DNA from: an uncultured Desulfobulbus sp.
GTDB taxonomy: Bacteria > Desulfobacterota > Desulfobulbia > Desulfobulbales > Desulfobulbaceae
Assembly: GCF_963665445.1 (NCBI RefSeq)
Contig: NZ_OY762276.1
Coordinates: 1,272,001 to 1,336,000, forward strand
Direction of reading: 5' to 3'
DNA length: 64,000 bases
Shown here: in pieces, positions 1 through 9,169 of the stretch
How the letters are laid out: each line of letters begins with the position of its first letter
Position numbering within the stretch: the stretch's first letter is position 1
Program-made: the position numbers and the translations under genes
The notes under the pieces: model-generated
The model's input: the letters and a program-made list of their open reading frames with translations, nothing else
Databases searched by the model: none
Told to the model about the DNA's origin: nothing

Positions 1-267
1 ATCGACTACAGCGACGGCACCTTTGACGGTCGTCTCCATTTCCGTACCGTGGGACCGATGCGCGATACCGACTGGGTCACGGCCGGATATCCGGAGATCG
101 AATATCCCACATTCACCGTGGTCGATCTGGTGGTGGGCTACAACTTTCTTCAGCACCACCGGGTCGCCCTGACCGTGGATAACCTCTTTGACAAGGACTA
201 CTACGAGAAAAAGGGCTATCCCAAGCCGGGCCAATCATTTTTCGTCAGTTATACCTATACATTCTAA
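1..267 (+). CDS. TonB-dependent outer-membrane receptor, C-terminal end (partial)
   Basis: The frame is open from the first base, so this is the 3' end of a longer gene. The last 88 residues carry typical features of a TonB-dependent receptor C-terminus: alternating hydrophobic/polar beta strands, the NLFDKDYYEK motif of the penultimate strand, and a final aromatic strand ending YTYTF with terminal Phe, as expected for outer-membrane barrel assembly. The family takes up siderophores, heme, cobalamin or metal chelates using TonB energy. The substrate cannot be read from this fragment. The next gene, a corrinoid adenosyltransferase, starts 22 bp later on the same strand, which suggests a corrinoid or other metallo-tetrapyrrole substrate (inference). 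Confidence 0.85.
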   Translation: MDYSDGTFDGRLHFRTVGPMRDTDWVTAGYPEIEYPTFTVVDLVVGYNFLQHHRVALTVDNLFDKDYYEKKGYPKPGQSFFVSYTYTF

Positions 268-289
268 ACCTGAGCGACAAGGAGCGACC

Positions 290-811
290 ATGGCAAAGGG
301 GTTGTTGATCGTCCTCACCGGTGACGGCAAGGGAAAGACCACCTCGGCCCTGGGGATGGCCCTAAGGGCCGCCGGGCATGGGCTGCGGGTCTGTTTCATC
401 CAGTTTATCAAGGGGAGCTGGCACTATGGCGAGATGGATGCGGCCAAACGGTTTGAGGATCTGATCGATTTTCACGTCATGGGCCGGGGCTTTACCTGGA
501 AATCGGAGGATATGGAAGAGGATGCCCGCCTGGCGCGGGAGGCCTGGTCGCATGCCTGCGGGGCCATTGAATCCGGGCGCTATCATCTGGTGGTGCTGGA
601 TGAGTTCACCTATCTGCTCCATTACCGGATGCTTGCCATCGAGCCCTGCCTCAGCTTTTTTGCCGCCCATTGTCCCAAACAGCATGTGATCATCACCGGC
701 CGTTACGCACCTCAGGCCCTGGTAGCGGCCGCTGATCTGGTCACGGAAATGCGGGTGGTCAAGCATCCCTACAAAAGCGGGATCATGGCCCAGAAGGGGA
801 TCGAATTCTGA
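290..811 (+). CDS. cobO: Cob(I)yrinic acid a,c-diamide / corrinoid adenosyltransferase (CobO/BtuR family)
   Basis: This cytoplasmic enzyme transfers the 5'-deoxyadenosyl group of ATP to cob(I)alamin or its precursors. The 173-residue product matches the family along its length: P-loop GDGKGKTT near residues 10-17, the QFIKGSW motif, GFTW, the LDEFTY segment and the VKHPYKSGIMAQKGIE tail. The start at 290 is preceded by AAGGAG with good spacing; an in-frame upstream start at 188 would run back into the TonB gene. Its stop overlaps the next ATG by one base (TGATG), so translation is probably coupled. The organism needs adenosylcobalamin for the mutase encoded at 40.5-44.8 kb, but the gene's place beside a CobN homologue suggests a dedicated role in this cluster. 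Confidence 0.93.
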   Translation: MAKGLLIVLTGDGKGKTTSALGMALRAAGHGLRVCFIQFIKGSWHYGEMDAAKRFEDLIDFHVMGRGFTWKSEDMEEDARLAREAWSHACGAIESGRYHLVVLDEFTYLLHYRMLAIEPCLSFFAAHCPKQHVIITGRYAPQALVAAADLVTEMRVVKHPYKSGIMAQKGIEF

Positions 812-1938
812 TGGAAACCACGCCCTCGACTGCAGATCAAGGTTGCCAGATCAACTATTTGATTCTCGCGCTTACCACTCGCTGCAATCTGCGCTGCCGC
901 TACTGCTACCACGGCAGTCTGGAAAATCGATTGGATATGGATCCGGCTACCCTGAGCCAGGTACTGGACCTGGCTGCAAGGGGCTCCGGGCCGCTGCATA
1001 TTCAGCTGAGCGGCGGCGAGCCCTGCCTGGTGCCTGAGCTGATAGAGAGGGCCTGCCGCGAGGCCCGTCAGATATCCCGCCCCATGAGCATGGGCATTCA
1101 GGTGAACGGCACCTGCCTCAACAGGCAGGTCATCGGCCTGATTCGGGAATACCGTCTGCAGGTGGGAGTGAGTCTCGACGGCACGCCCAAGGTGCAGGAG
1201 GCCCTTCGCGGTCGGGCCTCCGAGACCCTGCGCGGCCTGATGCTCCTGGAGCGGGAGGAGATTCCCTTTCGGGTCACCACGGTGATCAGCCAGGAAAACG
1301 TCGGCCAGTTGGACCGGCTGGCCCTGCTCCTGGGCGGGTTTCGTCAGGCTCGGGGGATCGGTCTTGATCTGCTGGTCTGCAAGGGAAATTGTGCAGAGCG
1401 CAACGATGCACCGGCCCCTGCGGAGGCAGATGCCCTGGTCCGTGGGCTTCAAGGGCTGACCAGGACACTGGATGAGATCAATTGCAGGAGAAGCATTCCC
1501 CTGCGATTGCGGGAATGGGATCTGGTGCGGCACATGCTGGCACGCCGTGAACCACAGCAGAATCGGGTCTTCTGTCAGGCCGCCCAGGGCGCGAGCCTGG
1601 CCGTTCATCCCGATGGCCGCTTGTTTCCCTGTGGGCAAAGCCTTGGCGATGAACGATTTGCCGCAAACCTTGCAGAGGTGGGCAATCGTCCCTGCTTGCC
1701 GCCGACTTCGCTCCGCTCACTGCACAAAGACTGTTCGGGCTGCCCGCTTGAGCACTGTTGTCCGGGCGACTGCCCCAGCCGCCTGTTCTATAATCCTCCG
1801 GCGGTTCGGAAGTTGGCCTGTACCCTCTACCAGACCCTGGCGGCGGCCTGCGGCAACGAGCAAACCGAGACCGCCGTTTCTTCCAATTTTTCCAATGACG
1901 GATTGATCCATGAACGGAGGCATCCATGTCGTCTTTAA
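811..1938 (+). CDS. Radical SAM/SPASM-domain protein
   Basis: The N-terminus has the radical SAM signature C25-x3-C29-x2-C32 (TTRCNLRCRYCY), followed by the SGGEP motif for SAM binding. The C-terminal third is a SPASM-type auxiliary cluster domain: HPDGRLFPCG, then CSGCPLEHCCPGDCPS around residues 309-325. SPASM enzymes usually modify peptides or proteins, or act in cofactor maturation. No precursor peptide gene is visible nearby, so the substrate is unknown. The gene is translationally coupled to cobO upstream and overlaps the nitrilase gene downstream by 13 bp, so it belongs to the metallo-tetrapyrrole-type operon. The domain assignment is firm; a role in macrocycle or protein modification is inference. 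Confidence 0.85.
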   Translation: METTPSTADQGCQINYLILALTTRCNLRCRYCYHGSLENRLDMDPATLSQVLDLAARGSGPLHIQLSGGEPCLVPELIERACREARQISRPMSMGIQVNGTCLNRQVIGLIREYRLQVGVSLDGTPKVQEALRGRASETLRGLMLLEREEIPFRVTTVISQENVGQLDRLALLLGGFRQARGIGLDLLVCKGNCAERNDAPAPAEADALVRGLQGLTRTLDEINCRRSIPLRLREWDLVRHMLARREPQQNRVFCQAAQGASLAVHPDGRLFPCGQSLGDERFAANLAEVGNRPCLPPTSLRSLHKDCSGCPLEHCCPGDCPSRLFYNPPAVRKLACTLYQTLAAACGNEQTETAVSSNFSNDGLIHERRHPCRL

Positions 1939-3482
1939 AGCTTGGATTGTTGCATCTGGCCATCCAGCACAAGAAACCTGAACACAACCGCCAACAGCTT
2001 TTTGACCTCTGCCGGGAAGCCGGAGAACGCGGTATGCAGCTGATCGCCGCCCCGGAACTGGCCATATCCGGATACTCCTTTGCGAGCATTCGCGACATGG
2101 AACCCTACGCAGAGACTCTCAAAGGGCCGACCTTGACCGGGATGGCCGTAATATGTCGAGAGTACTCCATGTACGCCTGTATCGGTATGGCCGAGCGGGA
2201 CCCGGACAGCGGTATTCTCTACAACAGCGCCTTTGTGATCGATCCGCAGGGTGCTGTCGTTTGCCGCTATCGGAAGATGAACGCCGAATTCCGCTGGGCC
2301 TGTCCCGGCAATCCCTGCGATGACAACACCTTTCTCACCCCCTGGGGACGGGTCGGGGTGCTGATCTGCTCGGATTGCTACCACAGCCTGATGCCGCGGG
2401 TGACTGCCCTGCGCGGGGCCAATCTGCTCTTGGTGCTGGCCAACTGGCCGCCGGTGGGTGAGCTCGATCCTGTGGAGATTTGGCGGGCGCGGGCTGTGGA
2501 AAACGGCCTCTATGTCGCGGTCTGCAACCGTACCGGTCTCGATGCCACCATGGATTGCCGCAAGGGTCCTTCGGCCCTGATCAGTAACCAGGGCGCCATT
2601 CATCTGCAGAAAGTAGTACGAAAATCCAAGTTGGTGCGGGCCAGTGTGCCGTTGAACAGTGATCAGAGTCTCAAGGGGGGGCACCGGCTCAAGCGATTGG
2701 CAAACCGGCACCATGAGCACATGCACGCCTGTTATCTCAATCGTGCCGGCATCAGCGATCTGACATCTTTACTGCAACTGCCACGAACCGGTCAGTTGCA
2801 ACTCTGCTGTCATTGTCCTGATCCGAAAATCGGCATGCGCCCGACCCTGTCGCAGATCGAGGCAAGCAGTGGTACCGCCGCCACCCTCCATATCCTGCCG
2901 ACCGGCCATTATGACGACACCGATATCGACGGCCTGCGCATCTGGTGCGCGGCCACCGGGCACAAGGTGGTGCTCAGCAGAAGCAGTGAAAGCGGGGAAA
3001 GTTTGTACTGGTTTGACGGCAAGGAGCAGCCCCGGTTCCGTTCATGGGACAGTGAGCATGGCGATGAGGACGAGGAGGGCGATTTTCCGGTGTTTGATTG
3101 CGGCGCCGCCCGGGTTCATCTCGTGCCCGGTTGCGGTCTCTATCATCCGGAGCTGTTTTTGGCCTGTGCCAAACAGGGGGCGGATCTGGTGATCCTCTTC
3201 AACCGGAGCTTCAACGACAAGCTGTGTCTGTTGGCCGGTGCCCGCACCATCGAACAGGTGGCGGTCGCCCTCTGTTCCCCCCAGGGGGCCGGAATCTGGA
3301 CAACGCCGGAGGGGCACCAGCGCTGGGGGGAAATGCTGGCCGGTCCGGGCGAGCATTGCACCGCGATCCTCGATACCTGCAGGACCCGCACCAAACGATT
3401 CCAGGAAAGGATCGATTACCGCACCCTGCTCCAGGATCCGCAGACGACGGCCAACAGCGAATCTACGCAGGCACATGCCTAA
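1926..3482 (+). CDS. Nitrilase-superfamily protein with a second, degenerate nitrilase-like domain
   Basis: Residues 1-260 form a carbon-nitrogen hydrolase domain with the E-K-C triad in place: Glu in APELAISGY, Lys in YRKMNAEF and Cys in LICSDCYH. Such enzymes hydrolyse or transfer amide groups. At 518 residues it is about twice the usual length. The second half contains a stretch (PGCGLYHPELF, then KQGADLVILFNR) that lines up with the nucleophile region of the first half (CSDCYH, then RGANLLLVLANW), but Gly replaces the catalytic Cys, so this copy is probably inactive. The start has GGAGG at the right distance and overlaps the radical SAM gene. Corrinoid side-chain amides would be a natural substrate in this cluster, but that is inference. 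Confidence 0.82.
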   Translation: MSSLKLGLLHLAIQHKKPEHNRQQLFDLCREAGERGMQLIAAPELAISGYSFASIRDMEPYAETLKGPTLTGMAVICREYSMYACIGMAERDPDSGILYNSAFVIDPQGAVVCRYRKMNAEFRWACPGNPCDDNTFLTPWGRVGVLICSDCYHSLMPRVTALRGANLLLVLANWPPVGELDPVEIWRARAVENGLYVAVCNRTGLDATMDCRKGPSALISNQGAIHLQKVVRKSKLVRASVPLNSDQSLKGGHRLKRLANRHHEHMHACYLNRAGISDLTSLLQLPRTGQLQLCCHCPDPKIGMRPTLSQIEASSGTAATLHILPTGHYDDTDIDGLRIWCAATGHKVVLSRSSESGESLYWFDGKEQPRFRSWDSEHGDEDEEGDFPVFDCGAARVHLVPGCGLYHPELFLACAKQGADLVILFNRSFNDKLCLLAGARTIEQVAVALCSPQGAGIWTTPEGHQRWGEMLAGPGEHCTAILDTCRTRTKRFQERIDYRTLLQDPQTTANSESTQAHA

Positions 3483-3495
3483 ACCGGAGGTTGCC

Positions 3496-6400
3496 ATGAA
3501 AATCGTTTTTCTCCACGGACAGATGTTCCAGTCCCAGACCTGGTCCAGGGCCCATGCAATCCTGCGTGAGGAGGGGATCGAACTCCTCTTTTTCGGCCAG
3601 CACAACAAGGCCCGGGAGGCAATCGATCTGCTGCGAGAAGGTGGGGTCGATCTCTGCATTGCCCAGTTGTTTCGCGACATGCCCGGCTATGATGAACTGG
3701 TGGACGCAGCCCAGGGAGTTCCCCATCGGATCGATCTTGGACCGCAGACAGAGACCGAGTTCACCACGCTTGCACCTGAGCAGGCGGCGGGTTTCGCCGC
3801 CTATCTCCGGCAGGTCTCGCTGGCGAACTTTGTCAATGGCATCCGCTTTTTCGCGGCTGCCATCGGCAGGGAACGGGTCTTTGATCCTCCCGAGGAAGTG
3901 CGCACCTGCGGTCTCTACCATCCCAGGCATACGGGGTTGTTTGCCGCCAGCATCGATTACCTCTCCTGGCAGTCTGAACGCCTCGCCCAGGTGGGGGAAC
4001 GTCCCCTGGTGGCACTGCTCTGCTATTACGGCCAGATCGTCGAGCAGAACCAGGCCGAGATCGATGCCTTGATCGACGCCCTGGAAAAACACGACCTGAT
4101 GCCCCTGTGCATAGTGACCGAGGGGATGGCCGACAGCAGCCTGCCCCTCGCGCAGCGCTATCCCTGGATCCGTCATATAGAGGATGCAAGACCGCAGATA
4201 CTCTTGAATCTGTTGGCTGGACGCATCCTCGCCCAGAGCGAGGATGTAAGGCTCCTCAAGGATCTGAACCTGCCGATCGTGCAACTGCTGCGCATCTATC
4301 AGCAAAGCCCGGAGCAGTGGCGCCAGGACACCTATGGGTTCGGTACGGGTGCCCAGTCCATGGTGTTCAGCCTCACACAGCCGGAGATGGCCGGGGTGAT
4401 CGAGCCCACGGCCATTGCCGCCACCGTCGGCGAGACCGACCCGCTCACCGGGCTCTTTCTCCGCCGCTATCTGCCCCTGCCGGAACAGATAGAGCTCCTC
4501 TGTGGCCGGCTTAAGCGCTGGATCAGGCTGCGGACGCTGGCCAACGGGAACAAGCGGTTGACCATCGTCCTCCACAACAACCCCTGCAAGGGGGTGGAGG
4601 CAACCCTTGGCCTGGCCGCTGGACTGGATACCTTCGCCAGCCTGGCCGCCCTGATCACCGCACTGCGGGAGGCGGGCTACGACACCGGCGGCGCTCCGGA
4701 GGTGGGCAGGGAACTGCTCGAACTGCTGCTTGCGCGCAAGGCCATCTCCGAGTTTCGCTGGACCACCACCGATGAGATCGTGGCCAAGGGCGGCGTGCTC
4801 CACTCTGCCGATGAGGAGGAGTACCAGCGGATACTGGCCGCCATGCCCGCGACCTCCAGGGAGCGGGTTGAGGCGGACTGGGGCCTCTTTCCCGGTGAGG
4901 GCATGGTGTATGAACAGGAAGGCCGGAAAACCCTGTTGGTGACCGGACTGCGGTTCGGCAACCTCCAGATCATCGTCCAGCCCAAGCGCGGCTGCTACGG
5001 GGCCAAGTGCAACGGCGAGGTCTGCCGGATCCTGCACGATCCCCATCTCTCGCCACCGCCCCACTGGCTCGCCACCTACGCCTATATCCGCGAGACCTCG
5101 GATGCGGTGATTCATTTCGGTGCCCATGGCGCCCTCGAGTTCCTCCCCGGCAAACAGGTTGGGCTCTCCACCGGTTGTTTTCCCGAGATCACCCTGGGCG
5201 ATCTGCCCAATATCTACCTCTACATCATGGATGTGCCCGGCGAGGGGCTGGTGGCCAAGCGGCGGGGCAGGGCGGTGATGGTGGATCACCTCACCCCGGT
5301 ATACCGGCCCGCTTCACCGGAGCGTCAGACCGTGGAGCTGGAGGACCTGCTCGACCAATACCAGAAGGCCGGGCAGCACGCGGAAACAAAGCGGCAGCAG
5401 ATCTTGCGGTCGCAGATGGCTCCCCTGATGCAGCGCATGGGGGCCTTGGATGAATCTTTTGACGGGCAGGATCTGGCAGTCTTTGACCAGGCCGTTGATT
5501 TGCTCTCTCGAAGAATATCGCGGAGCAAACGGATCCTTGCCGCCGACGGGCCGCACATGCTGGGGACCGCGCCCGACACCCACGGGATCGCCACCATGCT
5601 GGCCACCCTGCTTGGTAAACCCGCCGACGGCTTGCCGAGCCTGGCCGAGATCGCGAATTGTTCCGAGAGCGCATCGGGCACTGTCTTTGAGGATGCGGTT
5701 GCCGTGCTCGAACCGCTTGTGCAACCGGCTCCCACCCAGGAAAGCTCTTGCGAGGCCACGCGTCGTTTTCCCCGACTTCAGGGCTGGTGCCGAGAAATCG
5801 GTGGCCGCATCGAAAGCTGCACCCGGGAAATTTCCCAGCTCCTCAAGGCTCTTGACGGCGAGTTCATCGAGCCGGGACTCTGCGGCTCCTTATCCCTGGG
5901 TAAGACCGACACCCTGCCCACGGGAAGGAATTTTTTCACCAGCGATGTTGCGGCCATGCCCACCAGGGCCGCTTGGGAGGTGGGGCAGGTCTTGGCGGAT
6001 AACCTGTTGCGCAAATACTTTCGCGATGAGGGCCGATTTCCCGAGAGCGTGGGCATCAGCCTGTGGAGCATCGACGCCTTCAAATCCGACGGCGAGGTCT
6101 TCTGCCAGACCCTGGCCCTGATGGGGATGCGACCGGTATGGCAGGTGAATGGCCGGGTATCCGGGGTTGCACCCCTGGATCTGGACGAATTGGTGGTGGA
6201 GCTTGACGATGGCCGCAGCCTGCCCCGCCCCCGGGTGGATGTCCTCATTCAGACCAGCTCAATCCTGCGCGACATGGTCCCCCATTTTGCCGATCTGCTC
6301 GATGAGGCCGCGGTCATGGCCGGGGATCTGGAAGAACCGCTTGAACGTAATGCGATCCGCAAGCATACCCTGGAGCAGTTTGAGGCGCTCCGCCGGGAGT

Positions 6401-7281
6401 TGGGCGAGGGTCGCAGCGGCGATGAGCTGCGTCGCCTGGCCAGCTTTCGTGTCTTCTCCTCGGCTCCGGGCGCCAGCGGCACCGGCGTCGGCCTGGCCCT
6501 GGATGCCTCGGCCTGGAAAGACGAGGCGGATCTGGCGGAAACCTACATCAACCGGAGCGGGTTCGCCTACGGCTCGGAAAAAGTGGGCAACCGGGCCATG
6601 GGGGTGGAGGCGCAGCAGATGTTCGCCAACCGCCTCAAGCAGGTCAATGTCACCTATATGCGCCAGTATTCCCCGGAATACGATCCCATGGACTGCAGCT
6701 GCTACACCGGTTGCCTGGGCGGGATGTCGGTGGCGGCCAAGGCGGTTTCCGGCAGACGTGCGCGGATCTATTTCGCCGATACCAACACCGAGGACGATCA
6801 TTCGGTGCGCGATTTTGCCGAGGATCTGGAGGCCTCGATCATGGCCAAGCTACTCAATGACAACTGGATCAATCAGCGGCAGACCGAGGGCTACCAGGGG
6901 GCGGGCGATGTTGCCAGCCGGGTCAACACCCTCTTCAAGTGGAGCGCCACCACCGAAACCGTGGCTGGGTGGGTCTTTGACCGGGTGGTCACCACCTATC
7001 TCCAGGATGCCGAACGCCTGGAGTGGTTGCGCCGGGAAAACCCCTACGGTCTGGAGGAGATAACCCGCCGGTTGCTCGAGGCGCAGAGTCGCGGCATGTG
7101 GAAGGCGCCGGAAGACCTGCTCACCGTTGTCCAGGAGGCGGCGCTGTTGATCGAGGGCGATATGGAGGAAAATCTAGGCGAGGTCCGCGAAGAGTTCCAG
7201 GGCTCCAAGGTCGAAGTGCTGACCGCAAATGACGTGGACAAATGGCAACCTGCTTGGCGTTTGGAGCGTGTAGGGGGATAA
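3496..7281 (+). CDS. cobN: CobN-type cobaltochelatase / magnesium-chelatase H-like large subunit
   Basis: The 1261-residue product has the length of CobN and its hallmark block HFGAHGALEFLPGK near residues 540-553, with PKRGCYGAKCNGE just before it and, in the C-terminal third, YGSEKVGNRAMG and DCSCYTGCLGG. The family binds tetrapyrroles; CobN with CobS and CobT inserts Co(II) into hydrogenobyrinic acid diamide in the aerobic B12 pathway. Related HmuS proteins in anaerobe heme-uptake loci have been linked to iron removal from heme. No CobS/CobT or ChlI/ChlD ATPase gene is present in the window. The start at 3496 has CCGGAGG five bases upstream; the in-frame ATG at 3475 lies inside the nitrilase gene. 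A role in inserting or removing metal here is inference. Confidence 0.9.
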   Translation: MKIVFLHGQMFQSQTWSRAHAILREEGIELLFFGQHNKAREAIDLLREGGVDLCIAQLFRDMPGYDELVDAAQGVPHRIDLGPQTETEFTTLAPEQAAGFAAYLRQVSLANFVNGIRFFAAAIGRERVFDPPEEVRTCGLYHPRHTGLFAASIDYLSWQSERLAQVGERPLVALLCYYGQIVEQNQAEIDALIDALEKHDLMPLCIVTEGMADSSLPLAQRYPWIRHIEDARPQILLNLLAGRILAQSEDVRLLKDLNLPIVQLLRIYQQSPEQWRQDTYGFGTGAQSMVFSLTQPEMAGVIEPTAIAATVGETDPLTGLFLRRYLPLPEQIELLCGRLKRWIRLRTLANGNKRLTIVLHNNPCKGVEATLGLAAGLDTFASLAALITALREAGYDTGGAPEVGRELLELLLARKAISEFRWTTTDEIVAKGGVLHSADEEEYQRILAAMPATSRERVEADWGLFPGEGMVYEQEGRKTLLVTGLRFGNLQIIVQPKRGCYGAKCNGEVCRILHDPHLSPPPHWLATYAYIRETSDAVIHFGAHGALEFLPGKQVGLSTGCFPEITLGDLPNIYLYIMDVPGEGLVAKRRGRAVMVDHLTPVYRPASPERQTVELEDLLDQYQKAGQHAETKRQQILRSQMAPLMQRMGALDESFDGQDLAVFDQAVDLLSRRISRSKRILAADGPHMLGTAPDTHGIATMLATLLGKPADGLPSLAEIANCSESASGTVFEDAVAVLEPLVQPAPTQESSCEATRRFPRLQGWCREIGGRIESCTREISQLLKALDGEFIEPGLCGSLSLGKTDTLPTGRNFFTSDVAAMPTRAAWEVGQVLADNLLRKYFRDEGRFPESVGISLWSIDAFKSDGEVFCQTLALMGMRPVWQVNGRVSGVAPLDLDELVVELDDGRSLPRPRVDVLIQTSSILRDMVPHFADLLDEAAVMAGDLEEPLERNAIRKHTLEQFEALRRELGEGRSGDELRRLASFRVFSSAPGASGTGVGLALDASAWKDEADLAETYINRSGFAYGSEKVGNRAMGVEAQQMFANRLKQVNVTYMRQYSPEYDPMDCSCYTGCLGGMSVAAKAVSGRRARIYFADTNTEDDHSVRDFAEDLEASIMAKLLNDNWINQRQTEGYQGAGDVASRVNTLFKWSATTETVAGWVFDRVVTTYLQDAERLEWLRRENPYGLEEITRRLLEAQSRGMWKAPEDLLTVVQEAALLIEGDMEENLGEVREEFQGSKVEVLTANDVDKWQPAWRLERVGG

Positions 7282-7345
7282 ACCGGAATCAAGCCCTGCT
7301 GCGATCTGCGCAATTCTCAAATTTTGCACTACTAAGGAGTAATCC

Positions 7346-8128
7346 ATGCATCGTATGACGACCCTTCTTTTTCAAACCCTGTTTTTTCTCGTAACTCTAG
7401 GTCTGTCTGTTGCCCAGGCCCACTACCTCTGGCTCAATGCCGATGATTACCGGCCCAAGGAAAAGGGTATACCTCTGTTTTCCGTGGGCTGGGGGCACAA
7501 CTTTTACAGCCCGGTGGGCGATATCCTTACCGACCCGGAAATGCTTGCTCAGATCGATCTGATCGACCCCGCCGGCAAAAAGATGACCATGGATCGAATA
7601 AACGGGTTCCAGTATCAGGCTCACCACCAGTACGGCCCGGGTGTCTATCTGGCCTCGACCGCGATCAAGGAGCGATTTTCCACCAAGACCAAGGAGGGGT
7701 ACAAACATCAATCCAAAATAGGGCTGAGCGATGTGCTTTCGTCCCGCTATCTGGGAATGTATGCCAAAGCGATCATCAACGTCGGTGAGGCCAGTGAGGC
7801 CGCGAACCTCTCCACCCCCCTCGGAACGCCTCTGGAACTGGTTCCTCTGACCAACCCAGCCAGTCTGCAGCCCGGCGATTTTTTTCGCTTCAGCCTGCTT
7901 TACCAGGGCAAACCTCTGGCAGAGGAGGTCAATGCCACCTATGCAGGGTTTTCCCCGCATAATGCCTGGCCTTATACCTGCCGAACCGACAAGGACGGTG
8001 TGGGGGCGATCCGCATTCTTCAGCCGGGAATCTGGGTGATCAAGGTGAATTACAGGGCACCCTATCCCAACCTGGAGGAGGCCGACGAATACTCCTACAC
8101 AGCATCCTTGACTTTTGAAGTCCGCTGA
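7346..8128 (+). CDS. Exported DUF4198-like protein
   Basis: A 260-residue product starts with a clear signal peptide (hydrophobic FFLVTLGLSVAQA, cleavage probably before HYLWL). The HYLWLNADDY start of the mature protein and the later GDFFRFSLLYQGKPLAEEVNATY and DKDGVGAIRILQPGIWVIKV segments are typical of DUF4198 periplasmic proteins, a family often found beside nickel or other metal uptake genes. The function is unknown. A strong AAGGAG precedes the start. It follows cobN after 64 bp and precedes a second exported protein, so it probably supplies a periplasmic binding or handling step for whatever the TonB receptor imports (inference). Confidence 0.75.
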   Translation: MHRMTTLLFQTLFFLVTLGLSVAQAHYLWLNADDYRPKEKGIPLFSVGWGHNFYSPVGDILTDPEMLAQIDLIDPAGKKMTMDRINGFQYQAHHQYGPGVYLASTAIKERFSTKTKEGYKHQSKIGLSDVLSSRYLGMYAKAIINVGEASEAANLSTPLGTPLELVPLTNPASLQPGDFFRFSLLYQGKPLAEEVNATYAGFSPHNAWPYTCRTDKDGVGAIRILQPGIWVIKVNYRAPYPNLEEADEYSYTASLTFEVR

Positions 8129-8153
8129 ACAGGGCGTGGGGAGGCCGAAATCC

Positions 8154-9167
8154 ATGCGAAGGTTGTGTATTATCCTGGGGTTGATACCGTTTTTGCTCGG
8201 CGTGGCACCGGATTTGGTGTCAGCCGGGCAATCCCTGCCGGTCTGCTCCTGGCATCTGGCCGAGGAGGGCCTCTATGTCTACCGATTTGACATGGATCGC
8301 CTCAATTGGCGACAGATCAGAGATGAACGACAGCAACGGCAAAGGGTTCAGGAAAGTCCTAAACACCTGAGCCTTGTCCGGGCCGATCTGGCCGCTCCCT
8401 TCATCCCCTTCGCAAATCGGGATCAGACCATTTTCGAAAACGGTGAGGTCCTCACCCGGGCCCCGGACGGAGGAAGTGCCAAAGTGACATTTTCCAAAGA
8501 TCTTGGTGAAATCGTCATTCCCGAGGACCTTGGGCTCAACGGACGCTATCTGGTCGGCGGACATTTTGTCGCAGGCGGCAATGCGGGGAAACCTCGACTG
8601 CACCTTTATCCCAAGATAATGGTCGGCCATTACAGGCATGACGGCCGTCCCGGATCGACACCGGCCTTTTTTTTCAATGATCCCGCCATAGCGCTTGAAA
8701 TTGGTCCGGCCCGCTCGCCGCAGATGAACCGCATGGGGGGGGGATTTCAGCGGCCGCATGATGAGTATGTCATGGAAGTGCGCTATTTGGGCCGTCCCCT
8801 GGCCGGGGCGACGGTCGACGCGATCGGCGAGGGGAGCGGCTGGCGTAGAGAGTACCGCACCGATGCCTCAGGCAGGTTCACCGTCATCCCCTTTGACGAT
8901 CGCTCTAGGCCGCGCCATTACGATAAAATGCTTTATGTGGTCAAGGTCGAGGAACCGCAGCGGAATGCGCTTCATATCGCGACCCTGCCGATGATCATTT
9001 TTCGCAACCGGCCGGAATGGACCAGCCATATCTGGGGGTATGCGACTTGGGCCGGATTTGGCCTGGCAGGCGCCTGCCTGCTTGCTGGCGGAGCCATGCT
9101 GCGTAACCGCAGGCAGCAACGGCAGACCCTGGTTCGTTTTGATCAGTGCCGAATCAAGGAGGAGTAG
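8154..9167 (+). CDS. Exported, C-terminally anchored DUF4198-like protein
   Basis: The 337-residue product has an N-terminal signal peptide (LCIILGLIPFLLGVAPDLVSA), a long periplasmic region, and a C-terminal membrane segment (near residues 300-325) followed by the basic tail RNRRQQR, so it is anchored with the tail in the cytoplasm. The segment EVRYLGRPLAGATVDA followed by TDASGRFTVIPFDD resembles the second half of DUF4198 and carboxypeptidase-regulatory-like folds, matching the preceding gene. The start at 8154 gives a proper signal peptide; an earlier in-frame start overlaps the upstream gene. The function is unknown. A role as a periplasmic partner of the DUF4198 protein is inferred from the tandem arrangement. 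Confidence 0.68.
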   Translation: MRRLCIILGLIPFLLGVAPDLVSAGQSLPVCSWHLAEEGLYVYRFDMDRLNWRQIRDERQQRQRVQESPKHLSLVRADLAAPFIPFANRDQTIFENGEVLTRAPDGGSAKVTFSKDLGEIVIPEDLGLNGRYLVGGHFVAGGNAGKPRLHLYPKIMVGHYRHDGRPGSTPAFFFNDPAIALEIGPARSPQMNRMGGGFQRPHDEYVMEVRYLGRPLAGATVDAIGEGSGWRREYRTDASGRFTVIPFDDRSRPRHYDKMLYVVKVEEPQRNALHIATLPMIIFRNRPEWTSHIWGYATWAGFGLAGACLLAGGAMLRNRRQQRQTLVRFDQCRIKEE

Positions 9168-9169
9168 CC

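Noticed and set aside
188-289. Longer N-terminus for CobO starting at 188
   Set aside because: It overlaps the TonB receptor end in another frame and adds no family similarity; the ATG at 290 has a good ribosome site.
3463-5289. A 608-residue open frame on the minus strand opposite cobN
   Set aside because: The plus-strand frame has full-length CobN similarity; the opposite frame is an artefact of high GC and has no family motifs.
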